Source: Beijerinckiaceae bacterium (GTDB lineage: Bacteria; Pseudomonadota; Alphaproteobacteria; Rhizobiales; Beijerinckiaceae). From it: DNA of 64,000 nucleotides. The notes under the pieces are model-generated. The model saw only the letters and a program-made list of their open reading frames with translations. It made no database searches and was not told the DNA's origin. Both the position numbers and the translations under genes were made by a program. Within the stretch, counting starts at the first letter, position 1. Each line of letters begins with the position of its first letter. The stretch is from the NCBI GenBank assembly GCA_019745195.1, contig JAIETL010000023.1, positions 98,012 to 162,011 of the forward strand, written 5' to 3'. Shown here piece after piece: positions 53,351 through 61,810 of the stretch.

Positions 53351-54349
53351 TTATAAGTCAGGGGAATATGAGACATCCTCCGCCATGGCTATCGCCGCGC
53401 CATCCTCGTCGAGCAGACCGGTCGCGCGCAACTCGCGCAGATGCGCGCGCAGGGCCGCCAGCAGCGCAACGACGCTGGGCGGCCTGCGCCGATGGCGCAG
53501 CGTGATGATGCCGGCGGGGCGGCGGCCGGAGCTCATCGCGATCGGCACGACGCCGGCCGCCCCGCGTCCAAGGTCGCCGGCCAGCATCAGCCGGGGCAGT
53601 ATGGTGACGAAATTGCTGGTCAGCACGAGTTCCCGGATGAAGGAGATCGAGGTCGAGCGCAGCAGCGAGGACGGCATGGTCAGCCCGCTGGAGGCGATCA
53701 CGCCGTCGACCTCCTGGCCGAGCCGCTGTTCGAGAGACGGCAGCACGAGGCCATAGCCTGCGACGGTCGCCGCATTTGGCGCCGGGTCGTCGAAGAGCGG
53801 ATGCCCCGCCCGCGCCAGCATCGAAATCGGCTCGTGATAGATCGTCTCGCGATGCACGTCATGGACGGTTTCGAGCTCGTAGAGCCGGCCGACGATGAGG
53901 TCGAGCTTGCCGCTTTCGAGGTCAGGCATCAGCTCGGCGGTGCGGCCCTGCACGATCCTGATGTTGAGGTCGGGATTGCTGGCTTTCAGCCGCCCCAGCG
54001 TCGGCGGCAGCACGCTCGACGCCGCGGTCGGGAGCGCGCCGATGATCAGCGTTCCGGCCTGGCCCTGCTCGATCTGGACCATGTCGTCGGCGAGCCGCTC
54101 GACGAGGGACATCATCGCCATGCCGCGCTCGACGACCGCCCGGCCGAACTGGGTGATCATCACGCCGCGCGCCATCCGGTCGAAGACCGGGTGGCCGACG
54201 ATCTCCTCGACATCCTGCACCGCCTTCGAGACCGCAGGCTGGGTGATGCTGAGCTTGTGCGAGGCAGCCAGAAAGCTGCCCTGCTCGGCGACGGTGAGCA
54301 TGATCTCGATCTGCCGCAGTTTGAGGCGCGCCTTGATCCTGGCTCTCAT
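53351..54349 (-). CDS. LysR-family transcriptional regulator (PcaQ/GbpR-like)
   Basis: A 332-residue regulator. The HTH reads LRQIEIMLTVAEQGSFLAAS, HKLSITQPAVSKAVQDVEEI and VGHPVFDRMARGVMITQFG, and the effector domain starts IGALPTAASSVLPPTLGRL, both typical of PcaQ/GbpR-like proteins. It precedes the nitroreductase gene on the same strand and diverges from another LysR gene by 147 bp. Likely regulator of the 45228-53271 block. Confidence 0.92.
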   Translation of the reverse strand: MRARIKARLKLRQIEIMLTVAEQGSFLAASHKLSITQPAVSKAVQDVEEIVGHPVFDRMARGVMITQFGRAVVERGMAMMSLVERLADDMVQIEQGQAGTLIIGALPTAASSVLPPTLGRLKASNPDLNIRIVQGRTAELMPDLESGKLDLIVGRLYELETVHDVHRETIYHEPISMLARAGHPLFDDPAPNAATVAGYGLVLPSLEQRLGQEVDGVIASSGLTMPSSLLRSTSISFIRELVLTSNFVTILPRLMLAGDLGRGAAGVVPIAMSSGRRPAGIITLRHRRRPPSVVALLAALRAHLRELRATGLLDEDGAAIAMAEDVSYSPDL

Positions 54350-54496
54350 GATCGTCGCCCGTCTCCCGGCCCTTCACGTAGCGCCGACCATAGACCGACG
54401 GGCGCGCGCGCTGCGAGTGGGCGTCAGGCGGGATTGCGCAAGCCCCCTCGCCGGTCTCATGTGGCTCAAATCCGATCCGCTGCTGTGCGAGCCATC

Positions 54497-55402
54497 ATGA
54501 GAATCGACGTCCTCGGGCTGCAGGCCTTTTTGAGCATCGCCGAGCGCGGCAGCTTCCACGCAGCCGCCTCGCATCTCAACCTGTCGCAGACGGCGCTCAG
54601 CCACCGCATCCGCAAGCTCGAGGAAACGCTTGCGACGACGCTGCTGCTGCGGACGACCCGCAAGGTCTCGCTGACGCCGGCGGGCGTCGCGCTGCTGCCC
54701 CGCGCCAAGCGCAGCTTCGAGGAGCTCGGCAGCGCGCTCGAAGAGCTGCGGATCGGCGCGGGCGACGCCAATGAGCGCGTCGTCATCGGCTGCCTGCCGA
54801 CGATCGCGATGCGCTACCTGCCGGCGGTGATCGCGCAGTTCGCCCGCGACCGGCCCGGCATCGCGGTCAAGGTGCATGACAATTCGGCGTCCGAGATCGC
54901 CGACAAGGTCCAGTCGGGCGAGGCCGAGTTCGGCGTGACGATCGTCTCGGCCAATCGCTGGGACCTCGATCTGCAGCCCGTGGTGAAGGAGCCCTTCGTG
55001 CTCGTCTGCCCGCACGACTGGCCGCTGGCGAAGTCGGTCTCGCTGACGTGGTCGCAGTTGCAGGACGTGCCGCTCGTGCGCATCAGCGCCGAAACCGGAA
55101 ACCGCATCCTGATCGACGATGCGCTCGGCTCTCGCCGCGAGATGCTGAACTGGCGCTACGAGGTGCAGCGCGTCATCACGGCGGTCAGCTTCGTGCGCTC
55201 GGGCATCGGCTGCACCATCGTGCCCCAGCTCGCGCTCGACACCGTCTCGGCTGGCGATCTCGTGGCGATCCCGCTGCGCTCCCCGACCGTGTCGCGCACC
55301 ATCGGCATCATCACCCGCAAGGGCCTGCCGCTGCGGCCAGCGGCCCGCGAGATGCTCGATCTGGTGATCCGTTCGCTGAAGGGCGCCAACCTCGCCTTCT
55401 GA
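54497..55402 (+). CDS. LysR-family transcriptional regulator
   Basis: A 301-residue regulator. The HTH reads LGLQAFLSIAERGSFHAAAS, HLNLSQTALSHRIRKLEETL and TTLLLRTTRKVSLTPAGVAL. The effector domain opens VVIGCLPTIAMRYLPAVIAQ. It diverges from the PcaQ/GbpR-like gene. Two divergent LysR genes sharing one gap suggests a split regulon: one gene for the block at left, the other for the orphan receptor at right. Confidence 0.92.
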   Translation: MRIDVLGLQAFLSIAERGSFHAAASHLNLSQTALSHRIRKLEETLATTLLLRTTRKVSLTPAGVALLPRAKRSFEELGSALEELRIGAGDANERVVIGCLPTIAMRYLPAVIAQFARDRPGIAVKVHDNSASEIADKVQSGEAEFGVTIVSANRWDLDLQPVVKEPFVLVCPHDWPLAKSVSLTWSQLQDVPLVRISAETGNRILIDDALGSRREMLNWRYEVQRVITAVSFVRSGIGCTIVPQLALDTVSAGDLVAIPLRSPTVSRTIGIITRKGLPLRPAAREMLDLVIRSLKGANLAF

Positions 55403-55404
55403 GC

Positions 55405-55426
55405 CGGTAAGCGCTGCCTCTTACCG
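55405..55426. terminator. Candidate terminator hairpin
   Basis: CGGTAAG (55405-55411) and CTTACCG (55420-55426) form a 7-bp stem with an 8-base loop immediately after the LysR stop, between convergent genes. No T-run follows, so it would be a weak or factor-dependent terminator. Confidence 0.4.
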
Positions 55427-55490
55427 ACGGCGTATACACATGCGCGTGGCCACGATCGCACTCCCATGACGGGCTGCGGCAGACGCCACG

Positions 55491-56522
55491 TCATTCGGTG
55501 GAGCGCAGACCCAGCCGCGCGATGACCGCGTTCCAGCGGGTCGCCTCGCTGTCCTGCAGCGCCTGGAGTTCGTCGGGGTCGGTGCCCAGCACCTCGCTGC
55601 CGACACGATCGAGCCCGCCACGCGCGGCCGGGTCCGCCGCGAAGGCCGCGCGAATGACAGCTGCGATCCGCCTTGCCGACGAGTCGGGGAACCCGGCCGG
55701 CGCGATCAGGCCAGACCAGCCGAAAAACGGAGCCGTCGGCGCCTTGAGTTCGCTCAGGGTCGGGACATCGGGCAGCGTGCTCATGCGGGCCGGCCCCGTC
55801 TGCGCCACGCCGGTCAGGCGGCCGGCTGCCATGTGTTCGGCGGCGGCCGTCGCGACATTGAACATGAGCTGGCAGCGCCCTGCGGCGAGATCGAGGCTCG
55901 CCTGCGGAAAGCCGCGATAGGGAACGTGGACGATGTCGAGGCCGAGCGCGGCCTTCAGCTCTTCCATTGCCAGATGCGTCACCGTTCCCGGCCCGATCGA
56001 GGCGTAGGACAGCCTGCCGGGATGCGCGCGGGCGTAGTCGATGATGTCGGCAAAGCGCGCGCCGGGGAAGCTCGCCGGATGAACCGTCAGCACGAAGGAC
56101 GAACGGACGAGCAGGCTGATCGGCTGGAAGGCGGTCCGGGGATCATAGGAGAGGTTGGGGTTCATTGCTTTGGCTGTCGTCGTCGGTCCCCCGAGCACGA
56201 TCCCGAGCGTGTGCCCATCGCTCGCCCGCGCAACAGCGGCGGCGGCGGCGGTTCCTCCCGCTCCCGGCATGTTCTCGATCACGAAGGGCTGGCCGAAGGC
56301 GGCGGCGAGGTGCGGGGCGAGGCCGCGCGCCATCGGGTCCGACGCCGAGCCGGCCGGCTGACCCAGCAGTATGCGCACAGTCTGGTTTGGCCAGTGGCCC
56401 TGCGCGAGCGAGACGCTGCCCAGCGCCGGCATCGCGCAAAGCGACGCGAGGACACGGCGACGCGACATCAGGGCGACAGGCGGTCGGCGGCAGGATGCGG
56501 CTCCGGCGGAGATGGGGGTCAT
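55491..56522 (-). CDS. TTT-type periplasmic receptor (Bug family), no adjacent TctAB
   Basis: A 343-residue receptor. The signal peptide may begin at MTPISAG or at MSRRRVLASLCAMPALGSVS (56468); I kept the longer form. The mature protein reads TVRILLGQPAGSASDPMARG in place of the usual VPFAAGG motif and then ENMPGAGGTAAAAAVARA. HVPYRGFPQASLDLAAGRCQ and GFPDSSARRIAAVIRAAF are the usual later motifs. The altered first loop may mean different ligand contacts. No membrane partners are adjacent. Confidence 0.9.
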   Translation of the reverse strand: MTPISAGAASCRRPPVALMSRRRVLASLCAMPALGSVSLAQGHWPNQTVRILLGQPAGSASDPMARGLAPHLAAAFGQPFVIENMPGAGGTAAAAAVARASDGHTLGIVLGGPTTTAKAMNPNLSYDPRTAFQPISLLVRSSFVLTVHPASFPGARFADIIDYARAHPGRLSYASIGPGTVTHLAMEELKAALGLDIVHVPYRGFPQASLDLAAGRCQLMFNVATAAAEHMAAGRLTGVAQTGPARMSTLPDVPTLSELKAPTAPFFGWSGLIAPAGFPDSSARRIAAVIRAAFAADPAARGGLDRVGSEVLGTDPDELQALQDSEATRWNAVIARLGLRSTE

Positions 56523-56617
56523 GGCGCTCGTCCTCGTCGGGTTGCGATGCGGTCATCCTGTCACCGGCGCGATGCCGGCGTCCTGACAGGCTGCTGAAGC
56601 TGTGCTGAAATCGCGGC

Positions 56618-58210
56618 ATGCCAGAGGCTCGGCCAGATCCAGTCGACGATGCGCTCGCCATGCCGCGCGCGATCGGCTTCGAGGGCTTCGTGCTTGAGCC
56701 GGGGCGCGGCCGGCTTCTCGGCCGCGATGGCGGCGAGGTCGCCGTCCGGCCCAAGGCTTTCGCGCTTCTGGTGGCGCTGGCCAAGGCCCGGGGCCAGCCG
56801 CTGTCCAAGGCCGCATTGCTCGACCGCGTCTGGGGCAGATTCAACGTCACGGAGGACAGTCTGTTCCAGGCCGTCAGGGATGCGCGGCGCGCGCTCGATG
56901 ACGGCGAAGGCCGCCTGCTCAGGCACATCCCGCAGCGCGGTTACATTCTCGATTGTGAGGTCGGCATCGACAATGCCGATGCGGCCGCGCCGCACGATGA
57001 CATGGCGCAGCCAGGCAGCCGCCCTTCGCTCGCCGTACTGCCGTTCCGCGTGCTGGGGCATACCGAGCGGCGCTATCTCGCAACGGGTCTCGTCGAGGAA
57101 ATCTCGATTGCCCTGTCGCGCTTCCGCTGGTTGACCGTCGTCGCCAGCGGGTCCGCCGCGCAGCACACGCACGAGGATGCCGAGGACGTCGTCGCCATGG
57201 GACGCCGTCTCGGCGTCAGCTATCTCGTCTGCGGCTCCTTCGCCGATGAAGGCAATCGGCTGATCATCCGCTGCAGCCTGGTCGACGCGCAATCGGGGCG
57301 TCAGGTCTGGCAGGAGCGCCTTGGCGGCGAAGAAGCCGATGTCGTCGAACTCTACGAGACGATGACGGCGGCCATTGCGGCGGCCATGGAGCCGCGCCTG
57401 CTGCGAGCCGAGATCGAGCGCGTGCTCCGAAAGGGCACCGGCAACCTCGATGCGTTCGATTGCTATCTGCGTGCGCTGCCGGGCTACTACTCCCGGACGC
57501 CGCACGGCAACAGCGAGGCGATCGGGTTTCTCGAAACCGCATTGCAGCGCGACCCGCACTTCGTTCTGGCGCGCGCTTTGCTGGCGCGCTGCGTCGCCAC
57601 CACCCTGTGGCTCGGGGTCGAGCCCGACCATGCGGCCGCGAAGGCGCGGGCGCTCGCTCTGGCGCGCGAGGCGCTTGCGGGCGACCGGTCGGACCCACAG
57701 GTTCTGGCCCTGTGCGGCCATCTGCTCGCGATCATCGGCGGCGAACACGACGAGGGCGGCGCGTTGCTGGATCTGTCGCTGCGCCTCAACCCCAACGGCG
57801 CCGAAGCCTGGCGGCTGGGCGCCTGGGTGTCGGTCTGGGGTGGCGACATCGCCGCATCGCTGAGCCGCGTCGAACAGGCGGAGCGGCTCGATCCGCTCTC
57901 GCCGCTGCAAGCCGATCTCCTCGCGGTCCGCGCGGCGGCGCTGTTTTACGCCGGTCGCCAAGATGAGGCGATCGTGGTGGCGCGCCGCTCGCTCGCGAGC
58001 GTTCCGGAGGCGACGACGCCGCGCCGCTATCTCATCGCCGCGCTCGCGGACATCGGCGACATCGAGGGCGCCCGCCGCGAACTCGCCGAACTCCTGCGGC
58101 TGCAGTCCAACAGTTCGATCCGCCGGACGACGGCCGGACACCCCCTGCGCGATCAGGCCATGCTGCGCCGCTACCTCGAGGCGTTGCGGCGGGCCGGCAT
58201 GCCGGAATGA
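56618..58210 (+). CDS. Winged-helix (OmpR/CadC-type) regulator with TPR region
   Basis: A 530-residue protein. Residues 15-110 form an OmpR/CadC-type DNA-binding wing: GFEGFVLEPGRGRLLGRDGG, VRPKAFALLVALAKARGQPL, SKAALLDRVWGRFNVTEDSL and ARRALDDGEGRLLRHIPQRG. Residues 130-240 match the FlgO/TolB-N-like domain (SLAVLPFRVLGHTERRYLAT). Residues 260-530 are TPR-like helical repeats. No receiver domain, membrane span or adenylate cyclase domain is visible. It is divergent from the receptor gene and precedes a peptide-type ABC operon by 135 bp, making it a plausible regulator of either. Confidence 0.88.
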   Translation: MPEARPDPVDDALAMPRAIGFEGFVLEPGRGRLLGRDGGEVAVRPKAFALLVALAKARGQPLSKAALLDRVWGRFNVTEDSLFQAVRDARRALDDGEGRLLRHIPQRGYILDCEVGIDNADAAAPHDDMAQPGSRPSLAVLPFRVLGHTERRYLATGLVEEISIALSRFRWLTVVASGSAAQHTHEDAEDVVAMGRRLGVSYLVCGSFADEGNRLIIRCSLVDAQSGRQVWQERLGGEEADVVELYETMTAAIAAAMEPRLLRAEIERVLRKGTGNLDAFDCYLRALPGYYSRTPHGNSEAIGFLETALQRDPHFVLARALLARCVATTLWLGVEPDHAAAKARALALAREALAGDRSDPQVLALCGHLLAIIGGEHDEGGALLDLSLRLNPNGAEAWRLGAWVSVWGGDIAASLSRVEQAERLDPLSPLQADLLAVRAAALFYAGRQDEAIVVARRSLASVPEATTPRRYLIAALADIGDIEGARRELAELLRLQSNSSIRRTTAGHPLRDQAMLRRYLEALRRAGMPE

Positions 58211-58276
58211 CGCCGGATTTACCGATGTCCGGACACCGCCTCCTCGTCCGTCTGTCGGCGGACAGGCATTTCGCGC

Positions 58277-58307
58277 TTGACCGTAGTGCATGCAGTTTGC
58301 CTAACTA
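58277..58307 (+). promoter_or_regulatory. Possible promoter of the ABC operon
   Basis: TTGACC (58277-58282) followed by TAACTA (58302-58307) gives a 19-base spacer, about 40 bp ahead of the binding-protein ATG. The spacer is long and the -10 match is only moderate. A GTATAC palindrome lies at 58309-58314 and could be an operator. Confidence 0.3.
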
Positions 58308-58345
58308 GCGTATACAACGCCCGCATCGCCGCAGAGGGGTCTCGC

Positions 58346-59914
58346 ATGAACCGGATCGTCACGCTTCTGGCCGCCGTATCGGCGGCCGCGCTCGCCGCCA
58401 ACGCCGGCGAGGCGAAGACGCTGCGCTGGTCGGCCAACACCGACATCGCGACGCTCGACCCTTACGCCCACACCGAAAGCTTCACGACGGCGATGCTGCA
58501 CCACGTCTTCGACCCGCTGGTCAGGCGCGGCCGCACGATGCAGCTCGAGCCCGCGCTGGCGACGGGCTGGAAGGCGATCAAGCCCGACACCTGGCGTTTC
58601 GAGCTGCGCCGGGGCGTCAAGTTCCACAACGGCAACGCCTTCACCGCCGACGACGTGGTCGCCTCGGTGACGCGGCTGATCGACCCCGCGACGCGCGCCA
58701 AGGGCAATCTCTCGGCCGTGATCAAGGCGGAGAAGGTCGACGACTTCACCGTCGATCTCGTCACCAAGGGGCCCTATCCGCTCCTGCTGAACGACCTCGC
58801 CGGCATCTACATCATGGACAAGGAGTGGATGGAGGCCAATGGCGCGCTCAAGGCCGGCAACATCTCGACCGGCGCGACGACCGCCGCCTCGACGAGCGCC
58901 ATCGGCACCGGCCCGTTCAAGCTCGAATCCTACAAGCCCGATGCCGGCACCAACATGGTGGTCAACGCCGACTGGTGGGACAAGCCGGAGCACAACGTCA
59001 CCCGCATCGAGTTCAAGCCGATCAAGTCGGACGCCACACGCGTCGCGGCGCTGCTCTCGGGCGAACTGGAGCTGATCGCGCCCGCTCCCTTGCAGGATCT
59101 GGCGCGGATCGGCGCGGCGTCTGGCTTCAAGGTGATCGAGGAGCCGGCGCTGCGCCTGATCTTCCTCGGGCTCAATCACCGCCCCGAACTGCTGGCGATG
59201 CCGGGCCAGAAGAACCCGATGCTCGATCTCAAGGTGCGCCAGGCGCTCTGGCACGCAATCGATCTCGACGCCATCCAGAAGCGGGTGATGCGGGCCAAAT
59301 CGCGCAACACCGGCACGCTGGTCGCCCCGCCGGTTCCGGGGTATGCGCAGGCCAATGACGCGCTTCTCGGCTACGACCCCGAAAAGGCGAAGAAGCTGCT
59401 GGCCGAAGCCGGCTTCCCCAATGGCTTCAAGACCGGGCTCGCCTGCCCCAATGACCGCTACATCAACGACGAGCAGACCTGCGTCGCGATCGCCGCGATG
59501 TGGACGCGCATCGGCGTGCAAACCGAGCTCAAGACCGAGTCGCGCGCGACCTATTTCCCCCGGATCGACAAGGGCGAGGTCGATGCCTTCATGCTGGGCT
59601 GGGCCACTTTGCCGCCGATGGACGGGTTCAGCGTGCTCTCGGCGCTGCTGACCGAGCCGAAGGAGGCCTATGGCGGCTCCAACCGCATGGGCTATGTCAA
59701 CGCCCGCATCGAGGAGCTGACGCGGCTTGCGGCTGTCGAACTCGACGAGCCCAAGCGCCGGGCCATGCTGGTCGAGGCGCTGAAGATCGCAAGGGACACG
59801 GTCGCCTATATCCCGCTGCACCAGCAGCCCGTCGCCTGGGCCGCCAGGAGCGGCGTAGAGGTCCCGCAATTCCCCGACGAATATGTGCGGCTCTGGTTCG
59901 CGCAGGTGAAGTGA
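58346..59914 (+). CDS. ABC transporter solute-binding protein, family 5 (peptide/nickel type)
   Basis: A 522-residue receptor. The start at 58346 has GAGGGG eight bases upstream and a signal peptide MNRIVTLLAAVSAAALAANA. The family-5 opening is TLRWSANTDIATLDPYAHTE, followed by WRFELRRGVKFHNGNAFTAD, IGTGPFKLESYKP and VRQALWHAIDLDAI. It leads a complete ABC operon ending at an amidohydrolase gene. The ligand may be a peptide, cyclic amide or opine-like compound. Confidence 0.92.
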   Translation: MNRIVTLLAAVSAAALAANAGEAKTLRWSANTDIATLDPYAHTESFTTAMLHHVFDPLVRRGRTMQLEPALATGWKAIKPDTWRFELRRGVKFHNGNAFTADDVVASVTRLIDPATRAKGNLSAVIKAEKVDDFTVDLVTKGPYPLLLNDLAGIYIMDKEWMEANGALKAGNISTGATTAASTSAIGTGPFKLESYKPDAGTNMVVNADWWDKPEHNVTRIEFKPIKSDATRVAALLSGELELIAPAPLQDLARIGAASGFKVIEEPALRLIFLGLNHRPELLAMPGQKNPMLDLKVRQALWHAIDLDAIQKRVMRAKSRNTGTLVAPPVPGYAQANDALLGYDPEKAKKLLAEAGFPNGFKTGLACPNDRYINDEQTCVAIAAMWTRIGVQTELKTESRATYFPRIDKGEVDAFMLGWATLPPMDGFSVLSALLTEPKEAYGGSNRMGYVNARIEELTRLAAVELDEPKRRAMLVEALKIARDTVAYIPLHQQPVAWAARSGVEVPQFPDEYVRLWFAQVK

Positions 59915-59939
59915 GCGCGCCCGCAAGCCGGAGCCGGCG

Positions 59940-60911
59940 ATGCTGAGGTTCCTCATCGCCCGGCTCGGCCAGGCGGCGCTGGTGATGCTCGCCGTCGCTG
60001 CAGTCTCGTTCCTGATGTTCCGCTTCGTCGGCGACCCCGTCGCCGGCATGGTGCGCGAGGACGCCAGCGTGCAGGAGAAGGCCGAGCTGCGGCAGGCGCT
60101 CGGTCTCGACCAGCCGGTCCTCGTCCAGTTCGGCCGGTTTCTCGGGCGAACCATCAGGGGCGATTTCGGCGTCAGCTATCGCAACCAGCGGCCGGTCGCG
60201 GCGCTGATCGCCGAGCGGCTGCCAGCCACGCTCGAACTGGTGCTGATGGCGACGCTGCTGTCGCTGGCGCTCGGCATCCCGCTCGGGGTGCTCTGCGCGC
60301 TCAAACCCGATGGCGTCGCCGCCCGGCTCGTGCAGGCGGTCTCGCTGATCGGCATCTCGACGCCGACCTTCGTCACCGGCATTGTGCTGATCCTGACCTT
60401 CGCGGTGACGCTCGGGCTGCTGCCCTCCTTCGGTCGCGGACAGACCGTGCAGCTTGGCCCGTGGTCGACCGGGTTCCTGACAGTGAGCGGGCTGAAGGCG
60501 CTGGTCCTGCCCTCGATCACGCTGGCGCTCTACCAGCTCACCTTGATCATGCGGCTGGTGCGCTCGGAACTCATCGACGTGCTCTCCAGCGACTACATCC
60601 GCTTCGCCCGGGCGCGCGGGCTCTCGCTGCGCCGCATCCACTTCACGCTGGCTTTGCGCAACGCGCTGATGCCGGTGATCACCGTGACGGGGCTGCAGAT
60701 CGGCTCGCTGATCGCCTTCGCCATCGTCACCGAGACGGTGTTCCAGTGGCCCGGCATGGGGCTTCTCTTCATCCAGGCGGTCAGCTTCTCCGACGTGCCG
60801 GTGATGGCGGCCTATCTCCTCTTCGTCGGTTTGCTCTTCGTGCTGATCAATACGGTGGTCGACCTGCTCTACGCCGTGGTCGATCCGCGCTTGCGCGTGA
60901 AGGCGAGCTGA
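59940..60911 (+). CDS. Peptide-type ABC transporter permease (DppB-like)
   Basis: A 323-residue permease. The first span is FLIARLGQAALVMLAVAAVS, then LGLDQPVLVQFGRFLGRTIR and GDFGVSYRNQRPVAALIAER. The EAA loop is DYIRFARARGLSLRRIHFTL. Its stop overlaps the next start by one base (TGATG). Confidence 0.93.
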   Translation: MLRFLIARLGQAALVMLAVAAVSFLMFRFVGDPVAGMVREDASVQEKAELRQALGLDQPVLVQFGRFLGRTIRGDFGVSYRNQRPVAALIAERLPATLELVLMATLLSLALGIPLGVLCALKPDGVAARLVQAVSLIGISTPTFVTGIVLILTFAVTLGLLPSFGRGQTVQLGPWSTGFLTVSGLKALVLPSITLALYQLTLIMRLVRSELIDVLSSDYIRFARARGLSLRRIHFTLALRNALMPVITVTGLQIGSLIAFAIVTETVFQWPGMGLLFIQAVSFSDVPVMAAYLLFVGLLFVLINTVVDLLYAVVDPRLRVKAS

Positions 60912-61810
60912 TGGCGTCGCTTTCACGCTCGCTTCGACGCGTGCCGCTCTCGGTCTGGCTCGCCGGGCTGCTGGCGCTCGCCATCATTGCGGCCGCTGCG
61001 CTCTCGCCGCTGATCGCGCCCTTCAACCCGACCGATCTGACCAGCTTCAACCTCATGGATGCCGAACTGCCGCCGCGCTTTTCGGCCGAGGGCGATCCGC
61101 GATTCCTGCTCGGCACCGACAATCAGGGCCGCGACCTGCTCTCTGCCATGCTCTACGGTGCGCGCGTCTCGATCCTGATCGGCGGCGGCGCGGTCGCCAT
61201 CGCGGCGGTCGTCGGCGTCATGCTCGGCCTCCTCGCCGGCTATTTCGGCGGCTGGGTCGATGCCGTCATCATGCGCATCGGCGACATCATCTTGAGCTTC
61301 CCGACGATCCTGCTGGCGCTGCTCGTCGCCGGCGTGGCGCGCATGCTGTTCCCGGCGGCGAGTTCCGCCGAATGGGCGCCGATCATCCTCGTGGGCGCGA
61401 TCGCGATCCATGAATGGGTGCAATATGCCCGTACCGTCAGGGCCGCGACCATGGTCGAGAGCGCGCGCGACTATGTCCGCGCCGTCAAGGTCATCGGCCT
61501 GCCCTCACGCCAGATCATGCTGCGCCACATCCTGCCCAATGTGATGGGGCCGGTGCTGGTGATCGCGACGATCAACCTCGCGGCTGCCGTGCTGACCGAG
61601 GCGACGCTCTCCTTTCTCGGCGTCGGCATGCCGCCGACCTATCCCTCGCTCGGCACGCTGATCCGCATCGGCAACGAATTCGTCTTCTCCGGCGTCTGGT
61701 GGATCGCGCTGTTCCCGGCGCTGCTGCTGGTGCTGCTCGTGCTCGGCGTCAACATCGTCGGCGACTGGCTGCGCGACCTGTTCAATCCGAAGCTGAGGGG
61801 GCGCGGATGA
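60911..61810 (+). CDS. Peptide-type ABC transporter permease (DppC-like)
   Basis: A 299-residue permease with FLLGTDNQGRDLLSAMLYGA and RVSILIGGGAVAIAAVVGVM in its first half and the EAA loop DYVRAVKVIGLPSRQIMLRH. It ends GVNIVGDWLRDLFNPKLRGR. ATGA overlap with the ATPase gene at 61807-61810. Confidence 0.93.
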   Translation: MASLSRSLRRVPLSVWLAGLLALAIIAAAALSPLIAPFNPTDLTSFNLMDAELPPRFSAEGDPRFLLGTDNQGRDLLSAMLYGARVSILIGGGAVAIAAVVGVMLGLLAGYFGGWVDAVIMRIGDIILSFPTILLALLVAGVARMLFPAASSAEWAPIILVGAIAIHEWVQYARTVRAATMVESARDYVRAVKVIGLPSRQIMLRHILPNVMGPVLVIATINLAAAVLTEATLSFLGVGMPPTYPSLGTLIRIGNEFVFSGVWWIALFPALLLVLLVLGVNIVGDWLRDLFNPKLRGRG

